The notes under the pieces were generated by a model, which made no database searches, was not told where the DNA came from, and saw nothing but the letters and a program-made list of their open reading frames with translations. Positions 23,415-32,666 of a stretch of DNA of 64,000 bases are shown piece by piece. The stretch spans positions 186,001 through 250,000 of the forward strand of contig NZ_FTNF01000004.1 in NCBI RefSeq assembly GCF_900156065.1. The letters run 5' to 3'. Numbering within the stretch: position 1 is the first letter of the stretch; the number at the start of each line of letters is the position of its first letter. Position numbers and translations under genes: made by a program. The stretch comes from Micromonospora avicenniae. GTDB taxonomy: Bacteria; Actinomycetota; Actinomycetes; Mycobacteriales; Micromonosporaceae.

Positions 23415-24613
23415 CACGGCCGGGTCGGGCCCGCGCGGTCGTCGCGGCGCTGCTGCTCACCGGAGTCGTCGGCGCGGTGCCGGTGGTACCGGCGCAGGCC
23501 CGCGCGGCCGCTGCGGATCCGCCCGCGTTGCCCCAGGTCACCGAGGGCTGCGTGGGCGAGTCACCGGCGGTGGTCGACAGCCCGCCGTGGGCCCTGCGTC
23601 GGATGCTTCCGTCGGCGGTGTGGCCGTTGACGCGCGGCGAGGGCGTCGTCGTGGCGGTGGTCGACACCGGGGTGAGCGCCACCGCCACGGCCTTGCGCGG
23701 TGCGGTGCGCGCCGGCACCGACGTGGTCGGCTCCGGCGCCGCGGACCGGGACTGCTACGGCCGGGGCACCGCGCTCGCGGGCATCGTGGCGGCCCGCCCC
23801 GTGACCGGTAGCGGCTTCGTCGGGATGGCGCCGGAGGCGACGATCCTGCCGATCCGCATCGTCGACGCGAAGGGCAAGGTCGCCCCGGGCGCGATCGCCG
23901 CCGGCATCCGGGCAGCGACCGCCGCGAAGGCCGACGTCATCCTGCTCGGTGTCGGCACCACCAGCCCTGACGCGGAGCTTCGTGCCGCGATACGCGAGGC
24001 GGTCGGTCGGGACATCGTGCTCGTCGCCGCCGTCTCCGACGAGACGAAACCGACGGGCAGCACCCAGCGGGCGGCTCCGTGGTTTCCGGCCGCCCACCCC
24101 GACGTCGTCGCTGTCGGCGGGATCGACGCCAAGGGCGTACCGACCGAGAAGTCCCCGCCCGAGGCCGGCGTCGACCTGTTGGCTCCCGCCGCCGGCGCGG
24201 TCAGCGTCGCACCGCGCGGCAATGGGCACTACTCCGTCGCCGGCCCGGCGGTGGCCGCCGCGTACGCGGCCGGAGCGGCCGCGCTGATTCGCGCCCACTA
24301 CCCGAAGCTGTCCCAGGCCGACGTCCGCCGCCGACTAGAGCTGAGCGCCGAGCACCCGCTCGGCACCTGGCCCGCGCCCGGCGTCGGGTACGGCACCCTC
24401 GACCTGTACAACGCGCTCAACGCGCTGGAGCTGGACCGGACCCCGCTGCCGTCCCAGCCCCAGGTCCTGCGGCCGTTGCCGGCGGCCGCGCCGGCCGAGC
24501 CGACGAAGCTGATCGCCGGTTCCGTGGCCGCCGGAATGGTTGGCCTGGCCGGGCTCGCGTACCTGTCGGCGATGACCGTGAAGTGGGGCCGGCGCCGCCG
24601 CTGGCGCGCCTGA
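23411..24613 (+). CDS. Second mycosin-like protein, catalytically incomplete
   Basis: 400 residues: signal peptide (AVVAALLLTGVVGAVPVVPA), mycosin-type subtilase domain (about 45-320), Pro-rich linker and a C-terminal transmembrane helix ending in a basic tail (KWGRRRRWRA). The paired Cys of mycosins are present (GCVGES, DCYG). Asp85 is kept in VVDTGVS. The His motif reads YGRGTALAG (Arg118 for His) and the Ser motif reads VAGPAVAAAYAAG (Ala280 for Ser). With its neighbour this makes two adjacent dead mycosins in one operon, coupled by a GTGA overlap. A structural role in the EccBCD pore is the simplest reading (inference). Confidence 0.88.
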   Translation: MTRPGRARAVVAALLLTGVVGAVPVVPAQARAAAADPPALPQVTEGCVGESPAVVDSPPWALRRMLPSAVWPLTRGEGVVVAVVDTGVSATATALRGAVRAGTDVVGSGAADRDCYGRGTALAGIVAARPVTGSGFVGMAPEATILPIRIVDAKGKVAPGAIAAGIRAATAAKADVILLGVGTTSPDAELRAAIREAVGRDIVLVAAVSDETKPTGSTQRAAPWFPAAHPDVVAVGGIDAKGVPTEKSPPEAGVDLLAPAAGAVSVAPRGNGHYSVAGPAVAAAYAAGAAALIRAHYPKLSQADVRRRLELSAEHPLGTWPAPGVGYGTLDLYNALNALELDRTPLPSQPQVLRPLPAAAPAEPTKLIAGSVAAGMVGLAGLAYLSAMTVKWGRRRRWRA

Positions 24614-24783
24614 CCGGGTCCCCGGGCACCTGGGTCGGGCCGGCCCGCCGCTGACGTCCGCTCAGCCGGCATCCTCCGCCGCTGGCGTGGCAGACCGGCG
24701 CGACGCGCCGGCAGATGACGTCAGCCGGTGTCGATCGCGCCGAGCCGCACCACCTCCCGGGCCACCACGTCGGTGGGTGCCGG

Positions 24784-24823
24784 CGCTGTCGAGCTGCCCC
24801 ATTTCTGGGGCAGCTCGACAGCG
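24784..24823. terminator. Strong bidirectional terminator between mycosin and eccC
   Basis: A perfect 18-bp stem with a 4-base TTTC loop, midway in the 271-base gap between two convergent operons. Nothing else is recognisable in 24614-24884. Confidence 0.85.
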
Positions 24824-24884
24824 TCCGAAGACCGCTACCCGAGCGCGGCCGCCCGGCGGCAGCACGTCGGCCGGTCACCGGCCG

Positions 24885-27800
24885 TCAGCCGATGGGCTGC
24901 TCCGCCTCCAACGGGCTCCACGCCGTCTGGATCAGTCGCGCGCCTCGCCGGGTGCAGAGCAGCGCCCGTCCGGGAGGCAGGTGACGCGGCTTGGTGTTGC
25001 CGAGCAGCGGACCCTCGGTGGGCGGGCAGGAGAGTGCCACGTCCGGGCTGTTGGTCTCCTGCATCCGGCGCAGCAGCGGATCCATCGACATCCGCAGGAC
25101 GTTGGCCGCACCCCGCGTCAGTACCAGGTGAAACCCGATGTCCGCGCCCTGCGCCAGGTACGGCAGCAGCGGCATCAGTGGACTGTCGTGCCCGGCCAGC
25201 AGGTCGTAGTCGTCGACCAGGACGAACAGCTGCGGACCGGTCCACCAGTCGCGGCGGCGCAGCTGCTCCGGGGTGACGTCGGCGCCGGGCATGCGCGGCC
25301 CCAGCCCGGCGACGGCGTCCGCCACGGTCTCCCGGGTGGAGTCGGTGGAGACGGAGTACCCCAGGCGGTACTCCTGCGCCACCGAGTCGAACAACTGCCG
25401 GCGGTAGTCGACGATCATGATGCGGGCCTCGGCCGGGGTGTACCGGGCCATCACCGCCCGGGCCAGGTGGCGCAGCATGTTCGTCTTGCCGCTCTCGGTG
25501 TCGCCCAGCACCGTCAGGTGCGGCACGTCGCCGAAGTCGTGCCAGACCGGCTGCATCCCGGCCTCGTCGAGGCCGAGCGCGATGCGCACGTCGCCCTCCG
25601 GCGCGGGCAGCGAGTCGGCGGGAAGCAGCGCGGGCAGGGTGCGCACCGGAGGGGCGGGCGGGCCGTCCCAGAAGTCACCGACCATGGCGGTCAGGCCGCG
25701 TACGCCCTCGGTCACGCTGGACGCGTCGGCGAGCCCGTCGATGCGGGGCAGCGCGGCGAGGAAGTGCAGCTTCTCCGGCGTGAGACCGCGGCCGGGCAGC
25801 TGCGGCACCGTCGCCGCCAGGCGCAGGTCGATCGTGGAGTCGACCGGGTCACCGAGACGCAGTTCGAGCCGGGTGCCGATCTGGTCTCGCATCGCGTGAT
25901 GCACTTCCGACCAGCGCGACGCGGTCAGCACCAGGTGGACACCGAAGTTGAGCCCCTGGGCGGCGATCTGCCGCACCGCGCTCTCCAGCGTCTCGAAGTC
26001 CTGCCGGAGCGTGAACCAGCCGTCCACGACCAGGAACACGTCGCCGTGCCGATCCTCGGTGACCTGCCCCTCCGCGCGCAGCTTCCGGTAGCTCGCCATG
26101 CCGTCCACGCCGAGCTCACCGAAGCGGCGTTCCCGCTCCACGATGAGCCCGGTCACCTCGGCGACGGTACGGCTGACCCGGTCGGTGTCGAGACGTCCGG
26201 CGACGCTGCCGACGTGTGGCAGGTCGGCCAGCGCGCCGAGGCCACCACCGCCGAAGTCGAGGCAGTAGAACTGCACCTCGCGCGGGCTGTGGGTCAGGGC
26301 CAGGCTGCTGATCAGCGTACGGAGCAGCGTGCTCTTGCCGCTGCGCGGTCCACCGGCGATGCCGACGTGCCCGCCGTTGGCGGAAAGGTCGACGAGGAGC
26401 AGGTCCCGCACCTGTTCGAACGGCTTGTCGACGAAGCCCACCGGCGCGACCAGCAACCCGTTGCCGGGCCACTCGACGGCGGTGAGCCCGCGTTCGGGGT
26501 CGGGTGCGAGGGTCGGCAGCAGCTGGTCCAGCGTCGGCGAGGCGTCCAGCGGCGGAAGCCACACCTGGTGCGCCGGCGGCCCCTGGTCGACCAGCTGCTC
26601 CACCACGACGCTGAGCACGCTGCGTTCGGTGACGGTCTCGTCGCCGTCCACCGCCTCCTCGGCCGCCTGCTCGACCTGCGCCGGCTCCGGCGCGCGGAAC
26701 GGCACATGGTCGAGCGAGTACGGCACCACCTGCTGCTGCACGATCTCCTGCCGCACCCGGGCGGTCGTGGCCCGGTACGGCCCCGAGACGTACCCGGCCT
26801 TGAACCGGATCAGGGTCGACACGTCGGTACGCAGGTACCCGTTGCCCGGGGCGGGCGGCAGCTCGTACGCGTCGGGAACCCCGATGACCGAGCGCGACTC
26901 CATCGCGGAGAAGGTCCGCAACCCGATCCGGTACGACAGGTGGGACTCCAGCTGGGCGATCCGCCCGTCGTCGACGCGCTGGCTGGCCAGCAGCAGGTGC
27001 ACGGCGAGCGACCGGCCGAGCCGCCCGATCATCACGAACAGGTCGATGAAGTCGCGGTGCGTGGCGAGCAGCTCGCTGAACTCGTCGACCACCACGAAGA
27101 GGGTGGGCAGCGGGTCCAGCGGAGCACCCTGGGCCCGGGCCCGTTCGTAGTCCAGCACCGAGCTGAACCCGCCGGCCTGCCGCAGCAGCTCCTGCCGGCG
27201 GACCATCTCGCCGTGCAGCGCGTCCCGCATCCGGCCGACCAGCGCGGCCTCGTCGGCCAGGTTCGTGATCACCGCCGAGGTGTGCGGGAGCCGGTCGAGG
27301 CCGAGGAACGTGGCGCCGCCCTTGAAGTCGACGAGGACGAAGTTCAGCGTCTCCGAGGAGTGTGTGGTGGCCAGCGCGAGCACCAGCGTACGCAGCAGCT
27401 CGCTCTTGCCGGAGCCGGTGGCGCCGATGAGCATGCCGTGCGGCCCCATCCCGCCCAGCGCCGACTCCTTGAGGTCGAGCGCGATCGGTTGGCCCCCGGC
27501 GTCGATGCCGATGGGCACGCGCAGCCGCTCCCCTGCCGTGCGGGGCGCCCAGAGCCGGGTGAGGTCCAGCTGCCGCACGTCGGGGATCTGCAGCATCGTG
27601 CCGAGGTCGAAGTCGGTCTTCAAGGTGTCCGCCGGCGTCTCGGTGACCACACCCAGCCGGTACGGCGACAGCGTCCGGGCCACCACGGCAGCCCGTGCCG
27701 TGGTGAGCCGGTCGGGAGTGGCGAGCCGGGTACGCACCTCGCTGCCGACCCGGTCCTGCCGGACCATGCTCAGGTCGTCACCGTCCACCTCCAGGCAGAG

Positions 27801-28865
27801 CGCGCCCTTCCCGGCGGCCGGCGTCGGGTCGTCCAGGTCGATGAGGACAGCGTTGCGGTAGCCGGCGGTCGCCATCCGGCTGCCGTTGCCCAACCGTCCG
27901 CCGTCGCGGATCACGACGACGTAGGGCTCGTCCCGGCTCGGGGCCGCGCCCGGCTCGTAACGGGGCCGGGCCGTGAAGTCCTCGCCGAGCCGCTGCTCCA
28001 CCTCCTCCACCGTGCTGCCGACCAGCCGCACGGCGCCGGCCGCGTCCTGATCGGTGGGGTGCTGCAGGTGCGGCAGCCACTTGGTCCACTCCCACTCGGC
28101 CACCGTGTCGTCGGCCACGCACAGCGCGAGCCTGACCTCCTCGGGAGCGTGGAAGCTCACGAGCTGCACCAGCAGCGCCCGGACGAACGCGCGGGTCTGC
28201 TCCTTGTCCCCCGCCGTCCGGATCTGCGCGAAGCCGCGCAGGAACAAGGCGATCGGCTGGTCCTCGATGGTGGTGTAGGCGCGGATGAACCGGCGCAGCG
28301 ACTTGGCCGCCAACGGTTCCAGGTCCTCGATCGGCTTGGTCTGCATCGGCGTGATCCGCACCGCCAGGCGCTGCTCGCCGGTGCCGACCCGGATCTCCAG
28401 GAAGTCCGGGTGGGTGGGGCGCCGCTCCCAGCGCCGCGACGTCATGGCCAGCGACCACAGGGAGTGCGGGTCGGGGTGCTGCCAGTCGCTCGCCTCGCGC
28501 TGGCGCAGCACGTGCTGCCGTACCCGCTTGCGATTCTGGGCCAGGTAGCGCAGGTAGTCACGGCGGTCACCGCCGAGACGGGACTTGCGTTCCATCCCGC
28601 CGACGGCGATCTGGCCGACCACCAGACCGCCGAGCGCGACGGCCATCAGCGCCAGGATGATCCAGGTGAACGCCCCACCGCTGCGGCTGATGAACAGCAG
28701 CACCATGACGCCGGACATCAGCGCCATGGGCAGCATCAGGAACGCCTGCCGCAGCCCGTTGCGTTGCGGCTCGGGCAGGGCCGGTGGCTCCTGGAGACTG
28801 ATCTCGCCGGACGGCATCTCCGGGCCGTTGCGGCGTGCGGGGCGGCGGAACAGCACCGTACTCAA
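24885..28865 (-). CDS. eccC: EccC, type VII secretion FtsK/SpoIIIE ATPase
   Basis: 1326 residues, the full length of a fused EccCa-CccCb type protein. Two transmembrane helices near the N-terminus (about 38-58 and 64-84) precede a DUF-like stalk and three FtsK/SpoIIIE ATPase domains. All three keep their P-loops: GATGSGKS (about residue 480), GGPRSGKS (about 836) and GDTESGKT (about 1119). Walker B-like strands are FVLVDFKGG, FYCLDFGGG and IMIVDYRR. This is the motor that recognises WXG100 substrates and drives export. The TTG start at 28865 is preceded by GGAAGG; GTG seven bases downstream is an alternative. It is divergent from eccD and convergent with the mycosins, an inverted arrangement relative to mycobacterial ESX loci. 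Confidence 0.97.
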   Translation of the reverse strand: MSTVLFRRPARRNGPEMPSGEISLQEPPALPEPQRNGLRQAFLMLPMALMSGVMVLLFISRSGGAFTWIILALMAVALGGLVVGQIAVGGMERKSRLGGDRRDYLRYLAQNRKRVRQHVLRQREASDWQHPDPHSLWSLAMTSRRWERRPTHPDFLEIRVGTGEQRLAVRITPMQTKPIEDLEPLAAKSLRRFIRAYTTIEDQPIALFLRGFAQIRTAGDKEQTRAFVRALLVQLVSFHAPEEVRLALCVADDTVAEWEWTKWLPHLQHPTDQDAAGAVRLVGSTVEEVEQRLGEDFTARPRYEPGAAPSRDEPYVVVIRDGGRLGNGSRMATAGYRNAVLIDLDDPTPAAGKGALCLEVDGDDLSMVRQDRVGSEVRTRLATPDRLTTARAAVVARTLSPYRLGVVTETPADTLKTDFDLGTMLQIPDVRQLDLTRLWAPRTAGERLRVPIGIDAGGQPIALDLKESALGGMGPHGMLIGATGSGKSELLRTLVLALATTHSSETLNFVLVDFKGGATFLGLDRLPHTSAVITNLADEAALVGRMRDALHGEMVRRQELLRQAGGFSSVLDYERARAQGAPLDPLPTLFVVVDEFSELLATHRDFIDLFVMIGRLGRSLAVHLLLASQRVDDGRIAQLESHLSYRIGLRTFSAMESRSVIGVPDAYELPPAPGNGYLRTDVSTLIRFKAGYVSGPYRATTARVRQEIVQQQVVPYSLDHVPFRAPEPAQVEQAAEEAVDGDETVTERSVLSVVVEQLVDQGPPAHQVWLPPLDASPTLDQLLPTLAPDPERGLTAVEWPGNGLLVAPVGFVDKPFEQVRDLLLVDLSANGGHVGIAGGPRSGKSTLLRTLISSLALTHSPREVQFYCLDFGGGGLGALADLPHVGSVAGRLDTDRVSRTVAEVTGLIVERERRFGELGVDGMASYRKLRAEGQVTEDRHGDVFLVVDGWFTLRQDFETLESAVRQIAAQGLNFGVHLVLTASRWSEVHHAMRDQIGTRLELRLGDPVDSTIDLRLAATVPQLPGRGLTPEKLHFLAALPRIDGLADASSVTEGVRGLTAMVGDFWDGPPAPPVRTLPALLPADSLPAPEGDVRIALGLDEAGMQPVWHDFGDVPHLTVLGDTESGKTNMLRHLARAVMARYTPAEARIMIVDYRRQLFDSVAQEYRLGYSVSTDSTRETVADAVAGLGPRMPGADVTPEQLRRRDWWTGPQLFVLVDDYDLLAGHDSPLMPLLPYLAQGADIGFHLVLTRGAANVLRMSMDPLLRRMQETNSPDVALSCPPTEGPLLGNTKPRHLPPGRALLCTRRGARLIQTAWSPLEAEQPIG

Positions 28866-29002
28866 GGGGCAGAGCCTTCCACGTCACGGGCGTCGCCCGC
28901 TTCCTGCGCTCACGTCGGCCCGCGTGGGCCGCCGGCCGACACCTGTATGACGGAGCCGGAGCCGAATCGGGTCAACGCCGTCGCCAACAGTTCGCGGGGA
29001 AG

Positions 29003-29012
29003 TTTGAACCGG
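29003..29012 (+). promoter_or_regulatory. TTGAACCG box in the eccC/eccD divergent region
   Basis: TTTGAACCGG, preceded by GGAAG, lies 26 bases before the eccD start in the 173-base region between divergent eccC and eccD. The same 10-mer occurs before the first pseudo-mycosin gene. Confidence 0.45.
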
Positions 29013-29038
29013 CGGCGTCTCCCGGCCGTCGTGAGGGC

Positions 29039-30436
29039 ATGAGCGTCACCGCCCCCGCGGAGATGTGCCGCCTCGTCGTGTCCGGTCCAGGGCGGCAGAT
29101 CGAGGTGGCCGTACCGGCCAACGTGCTGGTCGCGGACCTGCTTCCCGCTTTGCTCCACCACCTCGGTGACAACCTGGCCGACGCCGGTCTGGCGCACGGC
29201 GGTTGGGTGCTGCAACGGCTGGGCGGCCCGCCCCTGGACGAGGAGAGCACCGTCGCGCTGCTCGGCCTGCAGGACGGCGAGACCGTCTACCTGCGTCCCC
29301 GCGCCGACCAGTTGCCGCCGGTGGACTTCGACGACCTGGCCGACGGTATCGCCACCGGCGTTCGCAGCCGATCCGGGCTGTGGCGTCCGGAGATGATCCG
29401 CTGGACGGCGCTCGGCGCCTTCGTGCTCGTGTCCGGACTCGGCGCCGTGACGCTGGCCCTGCCCGGTCCACCGTTGGCCCGAGCGTTGTGCGCCGCCGCC
29501 GTCGCGGTGCTCGCGCTGGCCGGCGCGTTCGGGCTCACCCGGGCCGGCGCCGATCGGCCGTTCGGCCTCGCGTCGGCGGTCACCGCGATCGGGTTCGGCG
29601 CGCTGGCCGGGATGATCGCCCCCGACCTGTCCCGCGACAGCTCCCCGCTGGTCGTGGGCAGTCCCGAGGTCTTCACCGCCTCGGTGTCGGCGTTGGTGGT
29701 GGCGCCGCTGGCGGCGGTCCTGATCGGCTGGGCGGGACCGCTCTTCGCCGCGGTCGTCGCCTGCGCGCTCTTCGCCGCCGTCGGCTCCGCGCTGTCCGCC
29801 TTCGTCGGTCTGGACGCGGGCCAGGCCGCGGCGGTGGTCGCGGTGGCGGCCACCGTGGCGACGGTACGCATCCCGCTGATCGCCTTCCGCCTCGCCCGCA
29901 TCCACCTGGCGCCGCTGCCCACCGAGCCGGAGCACCTCCAGGAGGACATCGACCCCGAGCCGAGCGAGCGGCTGCTGGAACGTACGGCCGTGGCCGACCG
30001 TTACATGACCGGGCTGTACGCCGGAGCGGCGGCCGTGGCCGCTGTCTGCCTGCTTCTCGTCGCCTTCGCCGGTGGTTGGGCCGCCTGGACCCTGCTCGGG
30101 CTGGTCGTGCTCGTCCGGCTGCTGGCGCTGCGCCCGATGACCAGCGCGTGGCACCGGCTCGCGCACGCCCTGCCGGCGGTGGCGGGGCTCGCCGCGCTGA
30201 CCGTGATCAGCCTGGCGCAGGCACCGTCGCTGCTCCGGCTGCTGGCGCCGGTGACGCTGCTGCCGCTGGCCGGCGCGCTGCTCTTCCTGCTGGGACGGCT
30301 CCTGCCCAACCGCCGGCTGATGCCCTACTGGGCACGGATCGGCGACGTGGTCCAGCTCACCGCGACCATCGCCATGCTGCCGGCGCTGCTCGCCGTGCTC
30401 GGCGCGTACGCGGCCGCCCGGGCCCTGGCGGGCTGA
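29039..30436 (+). CDS. eccD: EccD, type VII secretion integral membrane protein
   Basis: 465 residues. An N-terminal ubiquitin-like domain (about 6-95; CRLVVSGPGRQIEVAVPANV start, DGETVYLRPR end) is followed by a short linker and eleven hydrophobic helices, matching EccD. EccD forms most of the membrane vestibule of the type VII complex. ATG 29039 is chosen because the protein then begins as EccD proteins do; the AGGG just before it is too close to be a standard ribosome site, so the message may be leaderless or start at ATG 29063. Followed 3 bases later by eccB. Confidence 0.93.
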   Translation: MSVTAPAEMCRLVVSGPGRQIEVAVPANVLVADLLPALLHHLGDNLADAGLAHGGWVLQRLGGPPLDEESTVALLGLQDGETVYLRPRADQLPPVDFDDLADGIATGVRSRSGLWRPEMIRWTALGAFVLVSGLGAVTLALPGPPLARALCAAAVAVLALAGAFGLTRAGADRPFGLASAVTAIGFGALAGMIAPDLSRDSSPLVVGSPEVFTASVSALVVAPLAAVLIGWAGPLFAAVVACALFAAVGSALSAFVGLDAGQAAAVVAVAATVATVRIPLIAFRLARIHLAPLPTEPEHLQEDIDPEPSERLLERTAVADRYMTGLYAGAAAVAAVCLLLVAFAGGWAAWTLLGLVVLVRLLALRPMTSAWHRLAHALPAVAGLAALTVISLAQAPSLLRLLAPVTLLPLAGALLFLLGRLLPNRRLMPYWARIGDVVQLTATIAMLPALLAVLGAYAAARALAG

Positions 30437-30439
30437 GCC

Positions 30440-31846
30440 GTGCAGTCCCGCCGTGACCAGGTGCAGGCCCAGACGTACGTGCTGGGCCGGCTGACCGGCG
30501 CGTTGGTCGCCGCCGAGCCGGACGGCCTGGAGAACCCGAACCGCCGCATGGTGGTCGGCACGATCGCCGGCGTACTCGTGGCCGCGGTGGTCTTCGTCGG
30601 TTTCGTGATCTTCGGATTCTTCTATCCCGGCGGGGCCACCAAGTGGCGGCAGTCGGGCGTCCTCGTGGTCGAGAAGGAGACCGGCAGCCGGTACGTCTAC
30701 GACGACGGCCTGCTGCGTCCCGTCCTCAACTACAGCTCGGCGCGGCTGCTCTTCGGCGGCGAACCCAAGGTCGTCACGGTCTCTCGGAAGTCGTTGAAGG
30801 ACGTGGCGCACGGGCAGCCGCTCGGCATCGCCGGCGCACCCGACGCATTGCCGACCGCCACCACCGTCGACCGTCAGGTGTGGACGGTCTGCGCGCTGGC
30901 CATGCCGGACGACGCGGGCACGACCTTCACGGCGACCACCGTGCGCATCGAGCAGCCGACCGGCGGCGCGCGCCGGGACCGGCCGCTCGACCCGGACCAG
31001 GCGATCCTGGTCACCGCGAACGACCAGAGCTTCCTCGTCTGGCGGGGGCGGCGGCACCGGCTGACCGAACCCTGGTTGGCCCGGGTGCTCGGTTACGACC
31101 GCAACGCACTCCCGGTGGAGGCCGGCTGGCTGGAGTCCGTACCGGTTGGGGCCGACATCGCGCCGCCCGACCTGCCCGGACGGGGCAGCGCGGGGCGTAC
31201 GGTCGACGGTCGGCGCGGCGTCGTCGGTGAACTCTTCACGGCCCGCACCCCGGACGGTGCGGAGCGGCGCTACCTGCTCCAGCAGAACGGCCTGGCCGAG
31301 CTGAGCCCGATGGCGTACGCCATGGTGGCCGCCGACCCCGCGACCGCACGGGTGTACGACGGGCAGCCGGTGCGGCCGCGCGAATTGAGCCCTGCCGCCC
31401 TGGCCTCGTTGCCGGTCGCCCCGCAGCCGGACTGGATGGCGGCGCTGCCGGCGACCCCGCCCAGCCTGGCGAAGACGCCGGAGCACGGCACGTGGTGCGT
31501 ACGCCACTCGATGGCGGACGGCGCGGTGGAGGTCACCGTGGACGCGCCCGCCCCCGCGGCCACGACCCTCGCCGACGGGGTCGGCGTCACCCGTACCTCC
31601 GCCAGCGCCGAAGCGGTCGCGGTGCAGCCAGGAGTCGGTGGCCTCGTGCTGGCGGGCCGGGCGGACCAGGCCGCCGGGTCGGGCTTCTACCTGGTGACCG
31701 ACGCCGGAATCAAGTATCCGGTGGGTTCGGGCGAGGTGGCGACCCAGCTCGGCTTCCCTCCGGCGACGGCCCGCCCGGTGCCCCGGCAGCTCCTGGAGAT
31801 GCTGCCCACCGGCCCCCTGCTGGAATCCGCCACGGGCGGGAGGTGA
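30440..31846 (+). CDS. eccB: EccB, type VII secretion core membrane protein
   Basis: 468 residues. A short cytosolic N-terminus with the family motif QVQAQTYVLGRLTGALV is followed by one transmembrane helix (about 37-60) and a large extracytoplasmic domain with EccB repeat strands (QSGVLVVEKETGSRYVYDDG, GFYLVTDAGIKYPV). Two Cys (VCALAMPD, TWCVRH) could form the usual disulfide. EccB is the exported-side ring of the EccBCDE complex. GTG start 3 bases after the eccD stop indicates tight coupling. A stem-loop follows before the WXG100 genes. Confidence 0.95.
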   Translation: MQSRRDQVQAQTYVLGRLTGALVAAEPDGLENPNRRMVVGTIAGVLVAAVVFVGFVIFGFFYPGGATKWRQSGVLVVEKETGSRYVYDDGLLRPVLNYSSARLLFGGEPKVVTVSRKSLKDVAHGQPLGIAGAPDALPTATTVDRQVWTVCALAMPDDAGTTFTATTVRIEQPTGGARRDRPLDPDQAILVTANDQSFLVWRGRRHRLTEPWLARVLGYDRNALPVEAGWLESVPVGADIAPPDLPGRGSAGRTVDGRRGVVGELFTARTPDGAERRYLLQQNGLAELSPMAYAMVAADPATARVYDGQPVRPRELSPAALASLPVAPQPDWMAALPATPPSLAKTPEHGTWCVRHSMADGAVEVTVDAPAPAATTLADGVGVTRTSASAEAVAVQPGVGGLVLAGRADQAAGSGFYLVTDAGIKYPVGSGEVATQLGFPPATARPVPRQLLEMLPTGPLLESATGGR

Positions 31847-31887
31847 TCGCCGTCCCAGCACCGCCGGTGCGCGCCGGCACCCGATCA

Positions 31888-31914
31888 CTCGCCGGTCGCG
31901 ACACGACCGGCGAG
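31888..31914. terminator. Stem-loop between eccB and the WXG100 pair
   Basis: An 11-bp perfect stem (CTCGCCGGTCG / CGACCGGCGAG) with a 5-base loop in the 140-base gap after eccB. It could terminate or attenuate the core transcript so that the substrates are expressed separately. Confidence 0.55.
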
Positions 31915-31935
31915 CGCAAGACACAGGCGCGGTGA

Positions 31936-31953
31936 CGACTCCGCGCGGAGTCG
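31936..31953. promoter_or_regulatory. 18-bp perfect palindrome upstream of the WXG100 pair
   Basis: CGACTCCGCGCGGAGTCG is self-complementary without a spacer and lies 33 bases before the first WXG100 start. It may be an operator for the substrate pair. Confidence 0.4.
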
Positions 31954-31986
31954 CCACCGAAGACAGCAGACGAGAGGAGCAAGGCC

Positions 31987-32337
31987 GTGCCAGCTAGTTG
32001 GACTCAGCAAAAATCCGACGACGAGACCAGAGCCAGTGTCATCTACGCCTTTCAGCGGATGGTGGACGAGCTGGAGCAGGCGGAGCGGACGGTGATCAAC
32101 AGTTCCTCGGAGCTCGGTGCCCGCTGGCTGGGCCAGGCGTCCATGCGCTACCAGCAGGGGCTCCAGGAGATCTCGCAGGGGATCGTGGAGATCCGGTCCG
32201 GGCTCAGCGACATCAGAGGGGCCATGCAACGGTTCGCCTCGATCACGGACTCCACCGAGGACGACAACATCGCGGCGGCCGCCAGCATCGCGCTGCAGAC
32301 GGACACCTTCACCCCCAAGGCGAGCTGGACCAACTGA
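31987..32337 (+). CDS. WXG100-family secreted protein (EsxA/EsxB-like), first of pair
   Basis: 116 residues, two predicted helices with a turn at RWLGQAS, where WLG stands in for W-x-G. N-terminal basic/acidic helix: IYAFQRMVDELEQAERTVIN. No signal peptide. WXG100 proteins are exported by EccC as dimers. The GTG start has GAGAGGAG 7 bases upstream. The neighbouring WXG100 gene 38 bases later is the likely heterodimer partner. Confidence 0.85.
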   Translation: MPASWTQQKSDDETRASVIYAFQRMVDELEQAERTVINSSSELGARWLGQASMRYQQGLQEISQGIVEIRSGLSDIRGAMQRFASITDSTEDDNIAAAASIALQTDTFTPKASWTN

Positions 32338-32375
32338 TCCTCCGTACGACACCTCAGGCAGGAAGGAAGCGAGCA

Positions 32376-32666
32376 ATGGCCACTTACACCGTCGACCTCT
32401 CCGACGTCGACGCCGCGGCGAGCCAGCTGGAGAGCGTCGCCCAGCGGCTGAGCCAGGCCCTGGAGGAACTGAAGTCCCAGGTGCAGGTCTTCGTGAGCAG
32501 CAACGCGGGCCAGACGATCACCAACTACGACGATGTCCAGAAGAAGTGGGACGGCGGCATGACGAAGGTGAACAGCGGCACTGCGAAGGCCGTCGCCGAG
32601 CTGCGCAAGATCGGCGAGAACTACCACGCCGGTGACCGCCAGGGAGCGACGCTGTTCGTCGCCTGA
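32376..32666 (+). CDS. WXG100-family secreted protein, second of pair
   Basis: 96 residues, the usual size. The helix-turn-helix hairpin carries a true W-x-G (KKWDGGMTK, centred near residue 57), with a preceding helix of heptad character (LESVAQRLSQALEELKSQVQ). The C-terminal helix contains YHAGD, resembling the Y-x3-D/E export signal. Good ribosome site GGAAGGAAG. With its upstream partner this should be the heterodimeric substrate of EccC. Confidence 0.9.
   Translation: MATYTVDLSDVDAAASQLESVAQRLSQALEELKSQVQVFVSSNAGQTITNYDDVQKKWDGGMTKVNSGTAKAVAELRKIGENYHAGDRQGATLFVA

Noticed and set aside
28910..31957. Open frame of about 1000 codons on the minus strand opposite eccD and eccB
   Set aside because: Antisense shadow. 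It lacks membrane helices or recognisable motifs, and eccD/eccB on the plus strand are unmistakable.
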